64,000 nt of DNA, from assembly GCA_964017065.1 (NCBI GenBank), contig OZ024783.1, positions 4,368,816 through 4,432,815 on the forward strand, in the 5' to 3' direction. This document shows, piece by piece, positions 1-11,514 of the stretch. Below the pieces are notes generated by a model. That model saw only the letters and a program-made list of their open reading frames with translations, made no database searches and was not told where the DNA came from. How positions within the stretch are numbered: position 1 is the stretch's first letter; each line of letters begins with the position of its first letter. This DNA comes from Haliclona indistincta. Taxonomy: Eukaryota; Porifera; Demospongiae; Haplosclerida; Chalinidae. A program made the position numbers and the translations under genes.

Positions 1-1005
1 TTGACCATTATGACCAAAATTAGAGATTTTTATGGCGTAGAAACATCTAACATCTAAGATTTATTTCTCCGCGAAAACCGATGTTTAGACATCTCAAGCG
101 CTTAGTGAGGGCATCTATTTTGGTTTCCAAGGTGCTCTAAATATTGTAGACACTAAAGTCTAGATATTGTCCATAGCAACCATGGCTTCAAATTTTGTCG
201 TCTGCATTCAAATCATGACTGCATGAGACGAGCAAGCTAGCGAGCTGGGAAAGGTGTCTTCTCTAGCATCGCATCAGCTCTCATGCGGACTCGCTTGCTT
301 TAATAAACATCATAATACAACTGGCATCGACAAGTGAAGAGCTACACACCGAATGTTTACAGTATGTGAGCTTGTCACCTTTAGCCACTTTTCAGTGCTT
401 CAAGCCATTTTGTGAAAGTTCCAAATTAATTTGAAACGCGTTCACATGGACTATGCAAAGTGGATTGAATGCGTGTTCAATCCGGTTCACATGAATCCGT
501 TTGTAATCAATGCGAATCGAATGCACATTGCGTTTAATCCATCTCCGGTGGTAGATTGAAAGTGGAATGGAAGCGAATTGCGACTTTAGCGCATGGGTGC
601 ACACTATTGCGAGTAGACAAAAGGTGCTTGGCAGACTAGTAAACCTTCGTAATGGACATTTGAAGCATCGTTGCGAATGGATTACTGAAGTGGATGGATT
701 ACTGAAGTGGATGGATTACTGAAGTGGATGGATTACTGAAGTGACCAGGACACTGAAGCGAATTCGCATCCAATTCTCTATAATTATGTGAACGCTTGCA
801 ATGCGCATTGAATTCGCTTGCAATTCTAATTGGCGGTTTTAGGGATACGATGTACATCAAAAGGGGATTCCATGTGAACCTTAAAATTAACCTTTGTTTG
901 AGTGTGAGTTGTACCAATGCGCTCTGCCTTAAAAGAAAGACTTCATGTTTATTGTCACTAGTTATTAGGTATTCTAAGTGATTATTAAATGTATCTAATT
1001 GATTT
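1..1005. other. Intergenic, repeat-derived, no gene seen
   Basis: I see no credible gene. The stretch from about 400 to 1005 is rich in degenerate inverted words such as GAATTCGC and AATGCGCATTG that reappear at 5260-5300 and 5800-5880, so it looks like the left half of an old repeat. The right half lies beyond the transposon at 1006-4576. Short open frames here are conserved only as repeat sequence. Confidence 0.5.
677..743. repeat. 17-bp minisatellite, four units
   Basis: The unit GATTACTGAAGTGGATG is repeated about four times head to tail with almost no divergence. A single related unit (GGATGGATTACTGACGTGACCAGGACACTG in two parts) occurs at 5393-5422, so the array grew locally from a dispersed repeat. 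Confidence 0.85.
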
Positions 1006-1267
1006 GTGACCGCGCATGACAAAAGGGACCTCCTGCCGCACAATGCATTATTGTATAAACAACCAAAAATAACTGGAAAGTGATCGCATGGGCGAAAGTG
1101 CGGTTTTCACTTTAAACTGTACTACAATGCATAATCTTACTTTAGGCAAAGTTAGAAGCATGAATGATGTACCGTTGTTTAGATCCTAGCTCGAATTGTC
1201 CGGTCGCCATGATAGTTTCTTCGTGTACGGAATTCGTTGTCATGACAACAATACAGACGCGCGCGTA

Positions 1268-4092
1268 ATGGCTGGCGAGAGAGAACGGGCTGTCGCCCGT
1301 GCCTTGAATTTCCTTGGTAGTGCGCAAGAACTAGGTTCCCTGACGTCTCGCGATCAAGATCGAATGAGTGTTCTAATTGCAGACTACTTTTCTGATGTCA
1401 GGGAATACCCCGAGAACGGTAAGCAGATTCATAAAAGGCGGTCTAAAGCTTTACCACAGTTCATGAATAATACTACACAGATTCCTGCTCTGATCTTGAT
1501 GAGGACAGCTGTGAAGGTAAGTACACAAACAAATCAAACACATTAATGGAAGACAATGGTGTGATTATAGATAGTACAGAGACAGCTGCAAGTAGTTCCC
1601 AGGTGGGAGTAGAGTTTCCCTTGATGCCCTACAGTGAAAATGATAGTGATAGTGAGAGTGAATTGGAAGATGGTAAGCTGTCAACATTAGCCCCATTCTG
1701 TAAATTTATCACACTGTTATAGATTTAGTCACTTCTGTACTAGCCACACATCCCACCAATCCTCCAGTCGCTGCAACAACAACTTGCCTCACTGTCTCAC
1801 CAGACACTGCACCTGCTACATGCTCCACCATCCCACCAGTCAGTATACCAACCACTCCCTCCACCCTCCCACCAGTCAGTGTACCAACCACTCCCTCCAC
1901 CATCCCACCAGTCAGTATACCAACCACTCCCTCCACCCTCCCACCAGTCAGTGTACCAACCACTCTGTCCACCCTCCCACCAGTCAGTGTACAAACCACT
2001 CAACCTACATCCTCAGCAGGCATCACTCACCTTGTAAACTCAGCACACAGCTTGCTTCCAGCATCGACAACCAGCTGTAGCAGTACTACATTTGCCTTAG
2101 AGGTAGGTATAAACTGAGAAATACTACAACTTTCCAATTCCCTGTACCTTTGTGCAGCAAGCAGAATCAAGAGCTATAGACACTTTTGTCCGTCAGACTT
2201 GTGGCTGCAAGTTAAACAAAGGAGACTCATGCTCACACATGTTCTCAACAGAGCATTATTCAAATTACAGAGCTGATTGCCAGTCTTTGTCACGAACGGA
2301 GCTAGATATGCTACTGAAAGGAGAGCTGATCAGTCATTTCAACGACAGCTACGTGACAGAAAACTCCACACACCATCGCCACTTCCCACAGCTGCGACAA
2401 CATACATCAACAGCCTTCTACCATCATGGCATACACATCTGTCGGAAGACATACCTCTTCCTGCACTCCATTGGCTTGAAAAGGTATAAAAATCTCCGAG
2501 CCAACCTCGCGGTCAATGGCATACTTCCACGTGTACATGGCAACTACCGAAGAGTTCCAGTGCATGCTTTTCGTCTAGAGGAAACACAGGTTGTTTTGCA
2601 GTTTATCACAAACTACACAGAAGACAATGGCATCCACCTACCTGGACGAATCCCTGGATTCAAAAAAACTGACATTCAACTCCTTCCTTGCCACACCACC
2701 AAGAAAGCTGTATGGACACAGTATTGCTTGGCAACTCAAGCTTGCAATCCACCATCAAGACAAGCAGCATACAGGACCTTTCTCCTCATCTGGCAGAAGA
2801 TTTTGCCCCACATAATCATCGGCAAACCAATGACTGACTTGTGTTGGTACTGCCAGAAACACACTAGTCTGATCCTGAGAGCTGCAAACCAACCTGAGGC
2901 GGAGAAAACACAGGTAATTCAACTGAGATGAGAGCAGTGTGTTTACCTACTTTGTTTCCTTACAGATACTGAAGGAGACTGAGGAACACCTGCTGCATGC
3001 TACAACTGAGCGATCGCTGTATAGAAGTGTATGCAAGACCTCGAAGGACCAAGTAAAGCAGTATTTCCAAACCAACGGCGTGTTCACTCCTCCGGCACCT
3101 AACTCCAATTGCCCACCCTGCTCTGCTGACATCTGCGTCCATTATAGCTTTGACATGGCACAGCAAGTACACTATCCGGCCAATCCTCTTCAACCAGGAC
3201 CAGTTTACTTTTTAACTCCCCGAAAGTGTGGTGTATTCGGCATTGTGACTGAATCTATCCCAAGGCAGACCAACTACCTCATCGATGAGGCCATGTCGAC
3301 AGGTAAAGGAGCCAACACCATCATCAGTCTCCTCCACCATTTCTTTTCCGTCCATGGATTTGGAGAGACAACAACCCACCTGCATGCCGACAATTGCACA
3401 GGTCAGAACAAGAACAACTTTATGCTCAGGTACCTTATGTGGAGGACTCTTGTCGGCCTGCACAAGTCCATCACGCTCTCCTTCCTTATGGTCGGGCACA
3501 CCAAATTCGCCCCAGATTGGTGTTTTGGACTCTTCAAGCAGCTGTTCCGCCGCAGCAAGGTCGACTGCATTGATGACATAGCTTCCGTAGTCGATCAATC
3601 CGCAGACGTCAATGTGTCACAGCTGGTTGGTACACAAGAGGGGCAGTACTGGTTACAGCATACCAATGGGCTTCGTTCTTTGAGCCACACTTCGCAAAGC
3701 TTGTTGGAATAAAGAAGTTACAACACTTCCGATTCGACTCATCTTCACCAGGGATAGTTTTTGTGAGAGAGTATTCGGATAGTCAGGAAAGAGCAGTTAC
3801 ACTTCTCACTGACACAACTTGGTTACCGTCAGCGTCAGACTTGCCAGCAGTTATTGAAAGACAAGGACTATCGTTTGAGCGCCAACAATACCTGCATGAC
3901 AAGATCAGAGACTTTTGCGCCCCGGAGCAGCAAGACCGAGTGTGCCCGTTGCCAGTTCGTCCTGCAGAGAGAGAGAGAGAACACGATGACGGCGAAGACC
4001 AAGACGCAGCGCCATCAAAGCGGCAGCGACTGTGTGGGAACTGCCGTCAACCTGGACATACACGACGTACATGCCCACATGATTCTGACTAG
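1268..4092 (+). pseudogene. Transposon protein, DUF7869-like core plus CCHC zinc knuckle, frameshifted
   Basis: Putative transposase of the surrounding element. Likely exons are 1268-1418 (start MAGERERAV), about 1571-1671 (acidic, DSDSESELED), about 1723-2101 (Pro/Thr/Ser-rich 12-residue repeats), 2158-2912, 2966 to about 3645, then a shifted frame to the stop at 4092. The core contains FDMAQQ, HADNCTGQNKNN and GHTKFAPDWCFG, with Asp residues spaced as in an RNase-H-like nuclease. From memory this resembles the invertebrate family called DUF7869. The C-terminus has a CX2CX4HX4C zinc knuckle (CGNCRQPGHTRRTC, about 4033-4074). A CWYCQKH motif lies near 2848. The reading frame moves by one base at about 3640-3647, best explained by a one-base deletion. 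A 29-nt GT-AG segment there is too short to be a convincing intron. DNA-cutting activity is inferred. Confidence 0.65.
1823..1995 (+). repeat. 36-bp coding minisatellite inside the transposon gene
   Basis: About five units of a 36-bp repeat (CCACCAGTCAGTGTACCAAC plus CACTCCCTCCACCCTC) sit in one open frame. They encode alternating copies of PPVSVPTTPSTL and PPVSIPTTPSTI. The array makes a low-complexity, mucin-like linker upstream of the nuclease core. Confidence 0.8.
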
Positions 4093-4665
4093 AACTTAGA
4101 TTACTAAAGCCTCTTACCGTTTCATTTGTGTCATCGTGTGTGTTGTATCACGTATTGTGTGTGCTAACCTTCAGATAGTCCTTTACTCAGTACTTGAACA
4201 GGAAAGGAGAAGGAACAGAGAGGTTACGGTAAGCTTTTCTTGAGGGCAAAACACGAAGAGCCTTATGCAACAGAGCTCTAGCTGGGAGCGCCATTCTTCT
4301 CTAAGCAATAAGCCTCGTGGTGATTACGTAATGCATTACGTAATCATACGTGTACACGGGAGTATACGGAAACATTGCAATGAACTTTACTTGACGTTTT
4401 CTTACAATAAACACTCGCGAATCGTCACCATAGAAGCAGCTATAGCGTTGCGCAGGTAACGAATTTTGAAAAATGCGCAGAGATATCAACGCGCAGTACA
4501 TTCACCATTACCAAGGTGTGAAAATCTGAAATTTCAATTTTAGCGGCAGGAGGTCCCTTTTCTCATGCGCGGTCACATTTAGTAAGCCTCTAATGGACCA
4601 ATCAGATTACAAGTGTATAATCTAAGGCAAATAGCGAATTAGTTGCACATTGAAGTCGATTCACA

Positions 4666-5252
4666 TAGCCTCGTCCCCAGGCCCCGCCTCCCAAAGCTGA
4701 GGAGAGGGCCTGGCACAGACTGTGTGTGCATGCGTCTATTATTCATCGAACTTTAATTGCGATGATGTCGTTAGTACCTTGATGGTAATTTATGACGTAT
4801 TTGCCTACGGGCGATATTATTGCAGCTTTCACTCTCTTTTGCTGTAAGCCATCCACCTGGTCAACCATAAGAGACAACTATACTACTAAGCTGTCAGTAC
4901 GACTGTACTTATGGTCGAAAACGAATGGTAAAACTTGATAGTACATAGACTTTCCGTATCCAGTAGGTAGCTACACGAAAACAACATAGCCTTCATATAT
5001 GTGACGCACGCTGGCTAACTGTTCTGGCTTTGGTGTCAAATGTGAACATCCGATGCACTGGAGTGCATACAACATAGTAGCCTCGAAGTCTGCTCCACTA
5101 ACTTCAGCCATGATTTGTGACGTAAAGTATAGCAATCATGAACGGAAAATATCCGGTGATTTATGGAATTCCGTGAATTCTGGCGCATGCGCACACTGTC
5201 TGTACCAGGCCCTCTCCTCAGCTTTGGGAGGTGGGGCCTGGGGACTAGGCTA
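4666..5252. mobile_element. Mutator-type MITE, about 68-bp inverted ends, 10-bp target duplication
   Basis: The ends TAGCCTCGTCCCCAGGCC and (reverse) TAGCCTAGTCCCCAGGCC extend as inverted repeats for about 68 bp at roughly 90% identity. The 10-bp direct repeat TCGATTCACA flanks the element exactly (4656-4665 and 5253-5262). A 9-11 bp duplication is typical of Mutator-like elements. A second member lies at 40694-40914. No coding sequence was recognised. Confidence 0.85.
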
Positions 5253-5442
5253 TCGATTCACAATGAATTCACATTCGATGTGCTTTCAACCAAAGCACAT
5301 AATATTTGAAGTGAATTCATCGATAATAAAGCAACATGCTTGTGTATGCCATGAAAGCCATACGGAGTCACCAGAGGGCTGCCATGACTGCTGGATGGAT
5401 TACTGACGTGACCAGGACACTGATTGCTTGTTAAAAGAGTGT

Positions 5443-5743
5443 ACCGTATTTCTTCTAAAAATTCGACACAAAATAACAGATATGCTTGCCCAATATTTTG
5501 GGAGTAATTGTGGCAGAAGTTCAAGAAGCACCGAAAAATTGGAGGTGTGGCGACAAGCACATGTTTTGAACGAGAACGCGTCTATAGCTCTTTCCATGAA
5601 GTACAGCACTTTTCCCATCGGGCTGTTAATGGCTTACTGTGACGAAGAACCAAAGCGCTTCCCGAAATTTGGAGGTTTAGTACGCATTTCAGCGACAACG
5701 TGCCGAAAAATAAGGGGTGCCTTATATTTAGAAGAAATACAGT
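5443..5743. mobile_element. Small MITE with ends ACCGTATTTCTTCTAAA
   Basis: ACCGTATTTCTTCTAAA at 5443 faces an inverted TTTAGAAGAAATACAGT ending near 5743. The roughly 300-bp interior has an open frame (5428-5796), but this frame runs through both ends and so is probably chance. A clear target duplication was not found. Confidence 0.6.
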
Positions 5744-6969
5744 TTGTCATAGAATTAAGTCTCGTGACAGCGGTAATGCTAATTCATTTCTCATGACTTG
5801 TATTGTGAACGCGCGCAATGTGCATTGATTGAATCCACCTTGGATGAACAATTCTCTGAAGCGAATTCAATGCACTTTGAAAAGGCCTTGAATTCTTATT
5901 CATTTCCTAACCGTTTCAAACTGGATTCAGTTAAAACGATCAGGAGCTTATTATTCCAAGGAGCGTACAACTGTAAAAAAGCAGAAGAAGATTGCCCTGC
6001 GAGATTTATACAGCCCTAGTACAGCGTACGTGCACACGTGACCATATAGCTTGTATAAAAACTGCCTAATACGAAGTTTTTCAATGCGCCAAGCGCCGGA
6101 TATAAATATCTTTTTGTGCTATTACCACTATGTTATTTGAAGTTGTACACTCTTAAGCTCCTGGTAAAAACTAACCACCTTAACCCTTTAAGGCCTATAG
6201 CGGCTTCAGCCGCCATAATTGACTCCACCTACTCTAGACGTCATAAAAAGTGCAAAAATTGCTCTAGAAAGGTCAAATCAAGTTTAATTGCAGAAAAAAC
6301 CCACTGTTTTTCGGCGCGCCCTCCCCACTAAAATGTACAGCATGGGGGGAATTTTAAAGGGGGTGTCCCCCATTAGCCCTGGGTTTGAAGGGGTGGAATC
6401 CCTCGCCACTTTTGGCATTTTTAAGGCTTCAGGATGCCTGGAAATGCATACTTGGGCATAGAATATGGTCTAAACTATGCTGTTTGCTCACCTGGACACC
6501 ACCAGGTTTTTGCATCAGTCACAAGGGCTGAACGAAGACCAACATTGGCTGAAAAATGACGAGGCCACAGTACTTAAGCGGCTTCAGTTCCAAAGTTGGA
6601 GTGGCCAACTCAGAGTTTAGTACACAGTCGTAAACTTTGACGTACCAGGAAAAAAGTGCTAGTTTGGAACAGCTAACACACTGCATGTTGTAGAAAATGC
6701 AAGACAAACTGTCAGTTTAGAGCAAGTCAAATTTTCGTCAAAATAATTCAGTCACTAAAGAGTTAATACTTAAATGCTATAGCAGTTTTAAGTGTAAACT
6801 GTAGAGCGTGGACAGTAAGGTGTGGAGCATTAATGCATTGATATAATATTCCATTAAGTCTTTGATTATACTCCATTGTGTGAAATGAAAAGATTTCTAT
6901 CGAAATCAAAAGGATGTAGGGTTGTGAAATCTACCACTGGTCCACAATTTACACTAACAAGGAACAAGC

Positions 6970-9900
6970 TAGGGCTGGGCAATATTTCAATATTATCGTA
7001 GTATCATGATATTTGTTATAATATCGTTTGCAATATTCGAAGATTACTTAAGGTGACGGGTAACAGTTCACCTAATTAATATTCACAAAAATGTTTTTAT
7101 GCACTGTGCAAAATATGAACACGCTAGAGCGCTGTGAAGGCCATCAATGAAGACGCTAAACACTGTTCTTTCTCTCTTGAGCTATATTCAACGCTGGGTA
7201 CTACGCAACTCGGCGACAGCAGGCACAATTGGAGAGATAGTAAACTGCAAAATGGCGTGCCACTTTTCGCGCGCGCTGTAACAGTGTCACTACAGAGTCC
7301 ATCGTCTACTGATGGGTTAGCATCCTCCGAAGGGCACTAGACTATCAACTTGGACGTCTGGGCGACTGGCTCTGAGTAAAACGCAAAATAATCTTGAAAC
7401 GCTCACCATTTTACAGCCTTTTCACGACATTTCGACCCATAACTTACAAACAAACAAACTCTCAGCCAAGTTTATAGTCCGCTGCCCTCCGCCTACGATT
7501 GTACAACTGCATTAACCTAGTTAAAGCGATTACTTGCTTACATTCTGGCTAAAATTTGGCACTCCGTTTTACAACTGGTTCTTAGCCTCCATTACCACCA
7601 CAAGTAGGCCTACGCATTATGCAAGCCACACCCTATTCCCACGCATATAATGCGATGCCATGCTTCACGAATTTTTCGCGGGAAATAGTACAACTCATTG
7701 CTATCTTGGCACGATCTCTGTATTATCTATGATTTAACACCAAAGGTAAACATTTATGTTTAAACATTCTATAATGAGACAGTATGTATACATAGAGCAA
7801 TGAATGGTCACAAGCAAAAGAGTCTATAGCAGCTGTCTGTCAGAGCAATTCAGCCAATACCGCTGTCCACAATAATGGCCAACAAGAAGAACAAAAAGTA
7901 CCATGGTGAACATCAGCGTCACGTTTTCCATAACACAAAACACGCCAAACCAGCTGCCCCCAAATTGCCACAAAAAGAAGGGACAAGTAGCATGAATGAA
8001 TCATTTGATGGTTCGAGGATAGTAAACTTGGACAAGTTGCAGGGATATGTCAATGATTTGACATTGCGTGCAGCGAGGTGTGATGGCAATGTTTCACTTA
8101 TTGCTGAAAAACGAAATGGTCTATCGTCCATCATATCTACTAAATGCAACTCATGTGATCACATTATCAAGCTAGAGACATCCCGCAAGGTGAAGGGGCC
8201 AAGAAACTATTATCGATGGGAGTGTAATATCGCAGCTGTTTGGGGTCAAATGTCGACTGGTGGAGGAGACGCTAAGTTGCAAGAAACAATGGGAGTCTTA
8301 GGAGTGCCAGTAATGTCTCCAAATCAGTTTGTTAGTACCGAACGAGACATTGGTGAGTGGTGGAGGAGAGAGATGGAGCAAGTAATGGTCAAGGCAGGAA
8401 AAGAGGGGAAAAGATTGGCTGAGGAGAGAGGAGATTTCCATGATAGAGTACCTGCAATCAGTGTTATTCTCGATGGAGGGTGGAGCAAACGTTCTCACCG
8501 TCACTCTTACAACGCCAAATCAGGTGTTGGGGTCATCATCGGCCAAGAAACCGGTAAAATCCTCTTCATTGGCGTTCGTAACAAGTGTTGTACTGCCTGT
8601 AAACAAGGAGTAGCACCAGAAAACCACACCTGCTATAAGAACTGGACTAAGTCATCATCAAAGATAGAAGCTGACATAATACTGGATGGGTTCAAGCAAG
8701 CAGAGTCAGTGCATGGAGTGAGGTATACCAGATTTATTGGTGATGGAGACAGTTCGGTAGAGGCAACTTTGGTGCAAGGTGTACCAGTGTGGGGTCAATA
8801 CATTCGCAAACTGGAATGCGCCAACCATGCATGCAAGTGCTACAGGTCATCTCTAGAAAAGCTGGTTCAGGAAAAAACATCTTACAAGGGGAAAGGAGGA
8901 TTGACGAAGAGGATGAGGTGCCGACTCACTAGTGCCGCTCGCTGTGCCATCAAAATGTGAAGCAAAGAGCCGGACAAGAAGAAGGCAGTCAAACTTCTTC
9001 AGCACGACTTACAGAATGGCCCTTACCACTGTTTTGGACAACATCAACGATGCAGCTCTGATTTTTGTCTGTCAGCAGCCATGACGTCCCCTAGTTCTCA
9101 ACCTCACGGTGATCTTGACAGTGACTCAGAAGATAATGATGATGGTATTCACCTGGATGACATTGAATGTAAGAAAAAAGAGTAAACATGCCATTAATTT
9201 ATTAAATGCATCATAGTGCAGTAGGCCAGTAGACATGCAATCAGGTCTTATCAACTGCTTCAATCTATAGCAAACTGGCAGCAAAACACAGGCAAAATAA
9301 CTACATGTGCTTGACATGGTTTCGATGCATGTTTTCATACTATGTAAACAAGCAGTGCATGCGTTAACCAATTTACGCGTAATTAATTCTGCAGTGACTG
9401 AAGATGCTATGTTGACCCAGGAAATGTTGTGGGAGGAAACAATATCAGATGATTTGGCTACAGAGAGTGATTCATGACAGGGAGGGATGATTTGTACAGA
9501 GATAGATCCCATTATGATGCACGACATACAAGCTATCGTTGGTAGGCTAGTAGCAAAGGCTGGGCAACTGATTGGTAACTTTACCACCAATTTAGCAGAA
9601 GGCTGGATGCAGGTACGATCGAAGTTTGATGGTGGTAAGGTTATCAACCGTTCGCCGAGTGGGTCATGGGAGCACCGATGCCATGGGGCTGCTCTCCAAC
9701 AAAATCTTGGAAGGAGCTGGGGGCCACCTACATGGGCTAAAATGACAAGTTCTCCAGCAACCAGGTTTTTATTGACACGGCAAACTCTATTGCAAAGCAG
9801 GTTGAAAATACACGAAAACGAAAAGCTACAGAAACAGCTAAAGACTGACGACGACAGAGTAAGTACTCAAAAACAGATGACACAGTTGCAGCTCGCAAAG

Positions 9901-11221
9901 CATATAGTCGACATGACAATGGCATTCTACCTGATGAGTATACCGATGACATCTCTGCTGAATCTTTAGAAGAGCTAAAAAGTGCATTCTATTCTACACT
10001 GGTCGAATTGACCAAGAGAAAGCTGACATCATAGAGCAGGAAACAAGAGAGCAAAGTGCTAGTGATTTGTGGATCAAGGAGAGGTCAAAACGCATAACAG
10101 CTTCACGCGTTGGAAGTATTGCAAAAATGAGAAAGACTACACGAAGAAGTAAGAAGGTCGAAGAGCTGCTTTATAGCAGATTCAAGGGAAATCGGGCAAC
10201 ACTTTATGGGCCAAGTAAAGAAGACATTACTAGACAACAGTACATCACTTACCAACAACAGAATGGTCATTTTGGCTTAGAGACACAACAATCTGGTCTA
10301 GTCATCAGTTGTGATAATCACTGGCTGGCAGCAAGTCCAGATGACAGGGTCAATGATCCCAGTTCAGTACAGTCACAAAGTGTAGCAGAATACAAAAATC
10401 CATTCGCTGCAAAAGATCTTACTCTTGAGGAAGCCTGTGACAAAATTAATGCAAAATATTCTGCTTGGAGAGGCGTAGACAAAATGGCAAACAAACATTC
10501 AAACTCAAGAAGCGGCACAATTATTACTTCCAGGTGCAGTGTCAAATGTATTGTTGTGACGTCAATTGGTGTGACTTTGTACAACATACCAACAAAGAGC
10601 TACATGTCGAGCGTATCAATAGAGATCAAGCTTGGTGGAACGAACAGCTATCAAAGCTTAAAGTCTTCTATTTTGAATCACTTTTGCCTGAGTTGTCTTC
10701 CCCCAGATATGGCAAAGGTGGTATCAGAGAGCCAGCCACAACTTCAGAAAAATAGCTTATCACTCAGTATCACTTATCTATTTCAAATTTTGTACTACAT
10801 TACATATGCACACATTCATGTATAAAGTTACTCTCTAAAATCTTTGACAGTCATACTTGAAACGGGAGCTTAAAAGCTCCTTGTTGAAGGTATCCATGTT
10901 TTCTGGGAGGCCAGGGCTGTGTTACATCCTGTTTACACAGCGCATGACGTGTTAAACCTCGATAATTATATTCATTACATACAGCATTTGCGTGGGCACA
11001 ACTGTTACCCGTCACCTTAACACAATAATATCGTGAACACAATGTATCGTGTGATGTCGTGAATATTGATGTGAATTCTTGATCGTTCTGACATTATAAA
11101 CATGCTTATGTACAGAAAATACTAAAGGTAAGGACGGCAATCATAGTGTGGCAATATATCGTCATATCGTGATGACTTGGTGCAATATCATATTGTCACT
11201 AAAAATATCAATATCGCCCTA
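6970..11221 (+). mobile_element. 4.25-kb transposon with Mutator-like transposase and YqaJ nuclease, nested
   Basis: The ends are TAGGGCTGGGCAATATT at 6970 and, inverted, TAGGGCGATATTGATATTT at 11221. The 8-bp target duplication GAACAAGC lies exactly outside (6962-6969 and 11222-11229). The intact foldback copy at 42338-42735 contains the unduplicated site (GGAACAAGCATAGAATGG, 42431-42440 region), which confirms the borders. Only the first six to seven bases of the ends match strictly; the rest is ATAT-rich. The plus-strand coding remnants are at 7875-10755. Confidence 0.87.
7875..10755 (+). pseudogene. Mutator-like transposase joined to YqaJ-type exonuclease, degenerate
   Basis: The first part (7875-8957, start MANKKNKKYH) has a Cys pair (CNSC), then DGGWSKRSHRHSYN, VRNKCCTACKQG, YTRFIGDGDSS and ECANHACKCY. 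This is the pattern of the Mutator-like transposase domain found in many invertebrate proteins. TGA at 8958-8960 interrupts a frame that continues open to a donor at about 9168. A second part at about 9490-9750 encodes TTNLAEGWM and KFDGGKVINRSPSGSWEHR. From about 9985 a YqaJ-like nuclease follows: SKRITASRVG, SPDD and the acidic/lysine AEYKNPF. Its end (FVQHTNKELHVERINRDQAWW) lies in another frame after about 10480. At least one nonsense codon and two frame changes make it non-autonomous today. YqaJ domains are known in phage recombination. Here the nuclease presumably helps element processing, which is inference. Confidence 0.75.
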
Positions 11222-11514
11222 GAACAAGCATGGAATGGTAACACGATTGACTTGCTAACAGACCATAGATCCCTACATCAGTGGCTGCCTTGGTTGACTA
11301 TAGCTAGTTCAGCTAATTGCTGTTGACTGACACCTGACGTGCATTTCAGCTTGTGACAATATATTGATCCTATGAACAGCCACTGATGTAGGGATCTATG
11401 GTCTGTTAGCAAGTCAATCGTGTTACCATTCATGCTTGTTCCTTGTTAGTTTACATTGTGGACCAGTGGTAGATTTCACAACCCTACATCCTTTTGATTT
11501 CGATAGAAATCTTT

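Larger units (their letters stand above)
1006..4576 (+). mobile_element. DNA transposon with 34-bp terminal inverted repeats
   Basis: The left end (1006-1039, starting GTGACCGCGCATGA) and right end (4543-4576) are inverted copies that match at 33 of 34 bases. ATTT directly flanks both sides (1002-1005 and 4577-4580), a possible 4-bp target duplication. The 3571-bp interior carries one multi-exon gene on the plus strand with an RNase-H-like acidic core and a zinc knuckle. The near-identical ends argue for fairly recent insertion, although the gene appears frameshifted near 3645. The superfamily is not certain; neither the ends nor the duplication length match a canonical group that I recognise. 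Confidence 0.85.
4577..6886. other. Intergenic, repeats and two MITEs, no gene seen
   Basis: It contains the MITEs at 4666-5252 and 5443-5743 and the right half of the old AATGCGCATTG repeat. From 5760 to 6886 I find only short open frames without recognisable domains or codon bias. Confidence 0.5.
6887..11513. mobile_element. Foldback element, copy 1, split by a nested transposon
   Basis: The outer arm at 6887-6961 (AAAGATTTCTATCGAAATC...) is repeated inverted at about 11430-11513. Further inner arm sequence at 11222-11283 pairs with about 11370-11430. Removing the nested insertion 6970-11221 and one copy of GAACAAGC leaves a roughly 370-bp hairpin like the intact copy at 42338-42735. A third copy starts at about 63836 and runs off the window. 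Confidence 0.85.

Noticed and set aside
3645..3673. A 29-nt GT-AG intron that would repair the transposon gene's frame
   Set aside because: Far shorter than other introns here; a one-base deletion is the simpler explanation.
5428..5796. Plus-strand open frame of 122 aa
   Set aside because: It runs through both ends of the MITE 5443-5743 and lacks features of a protein family.
9126..9647. Minus-strand open frame of 173 aa
   Set aside because: It is antisense to the degenerate transposase and intron of the element at 6970-11221 and has no domain.
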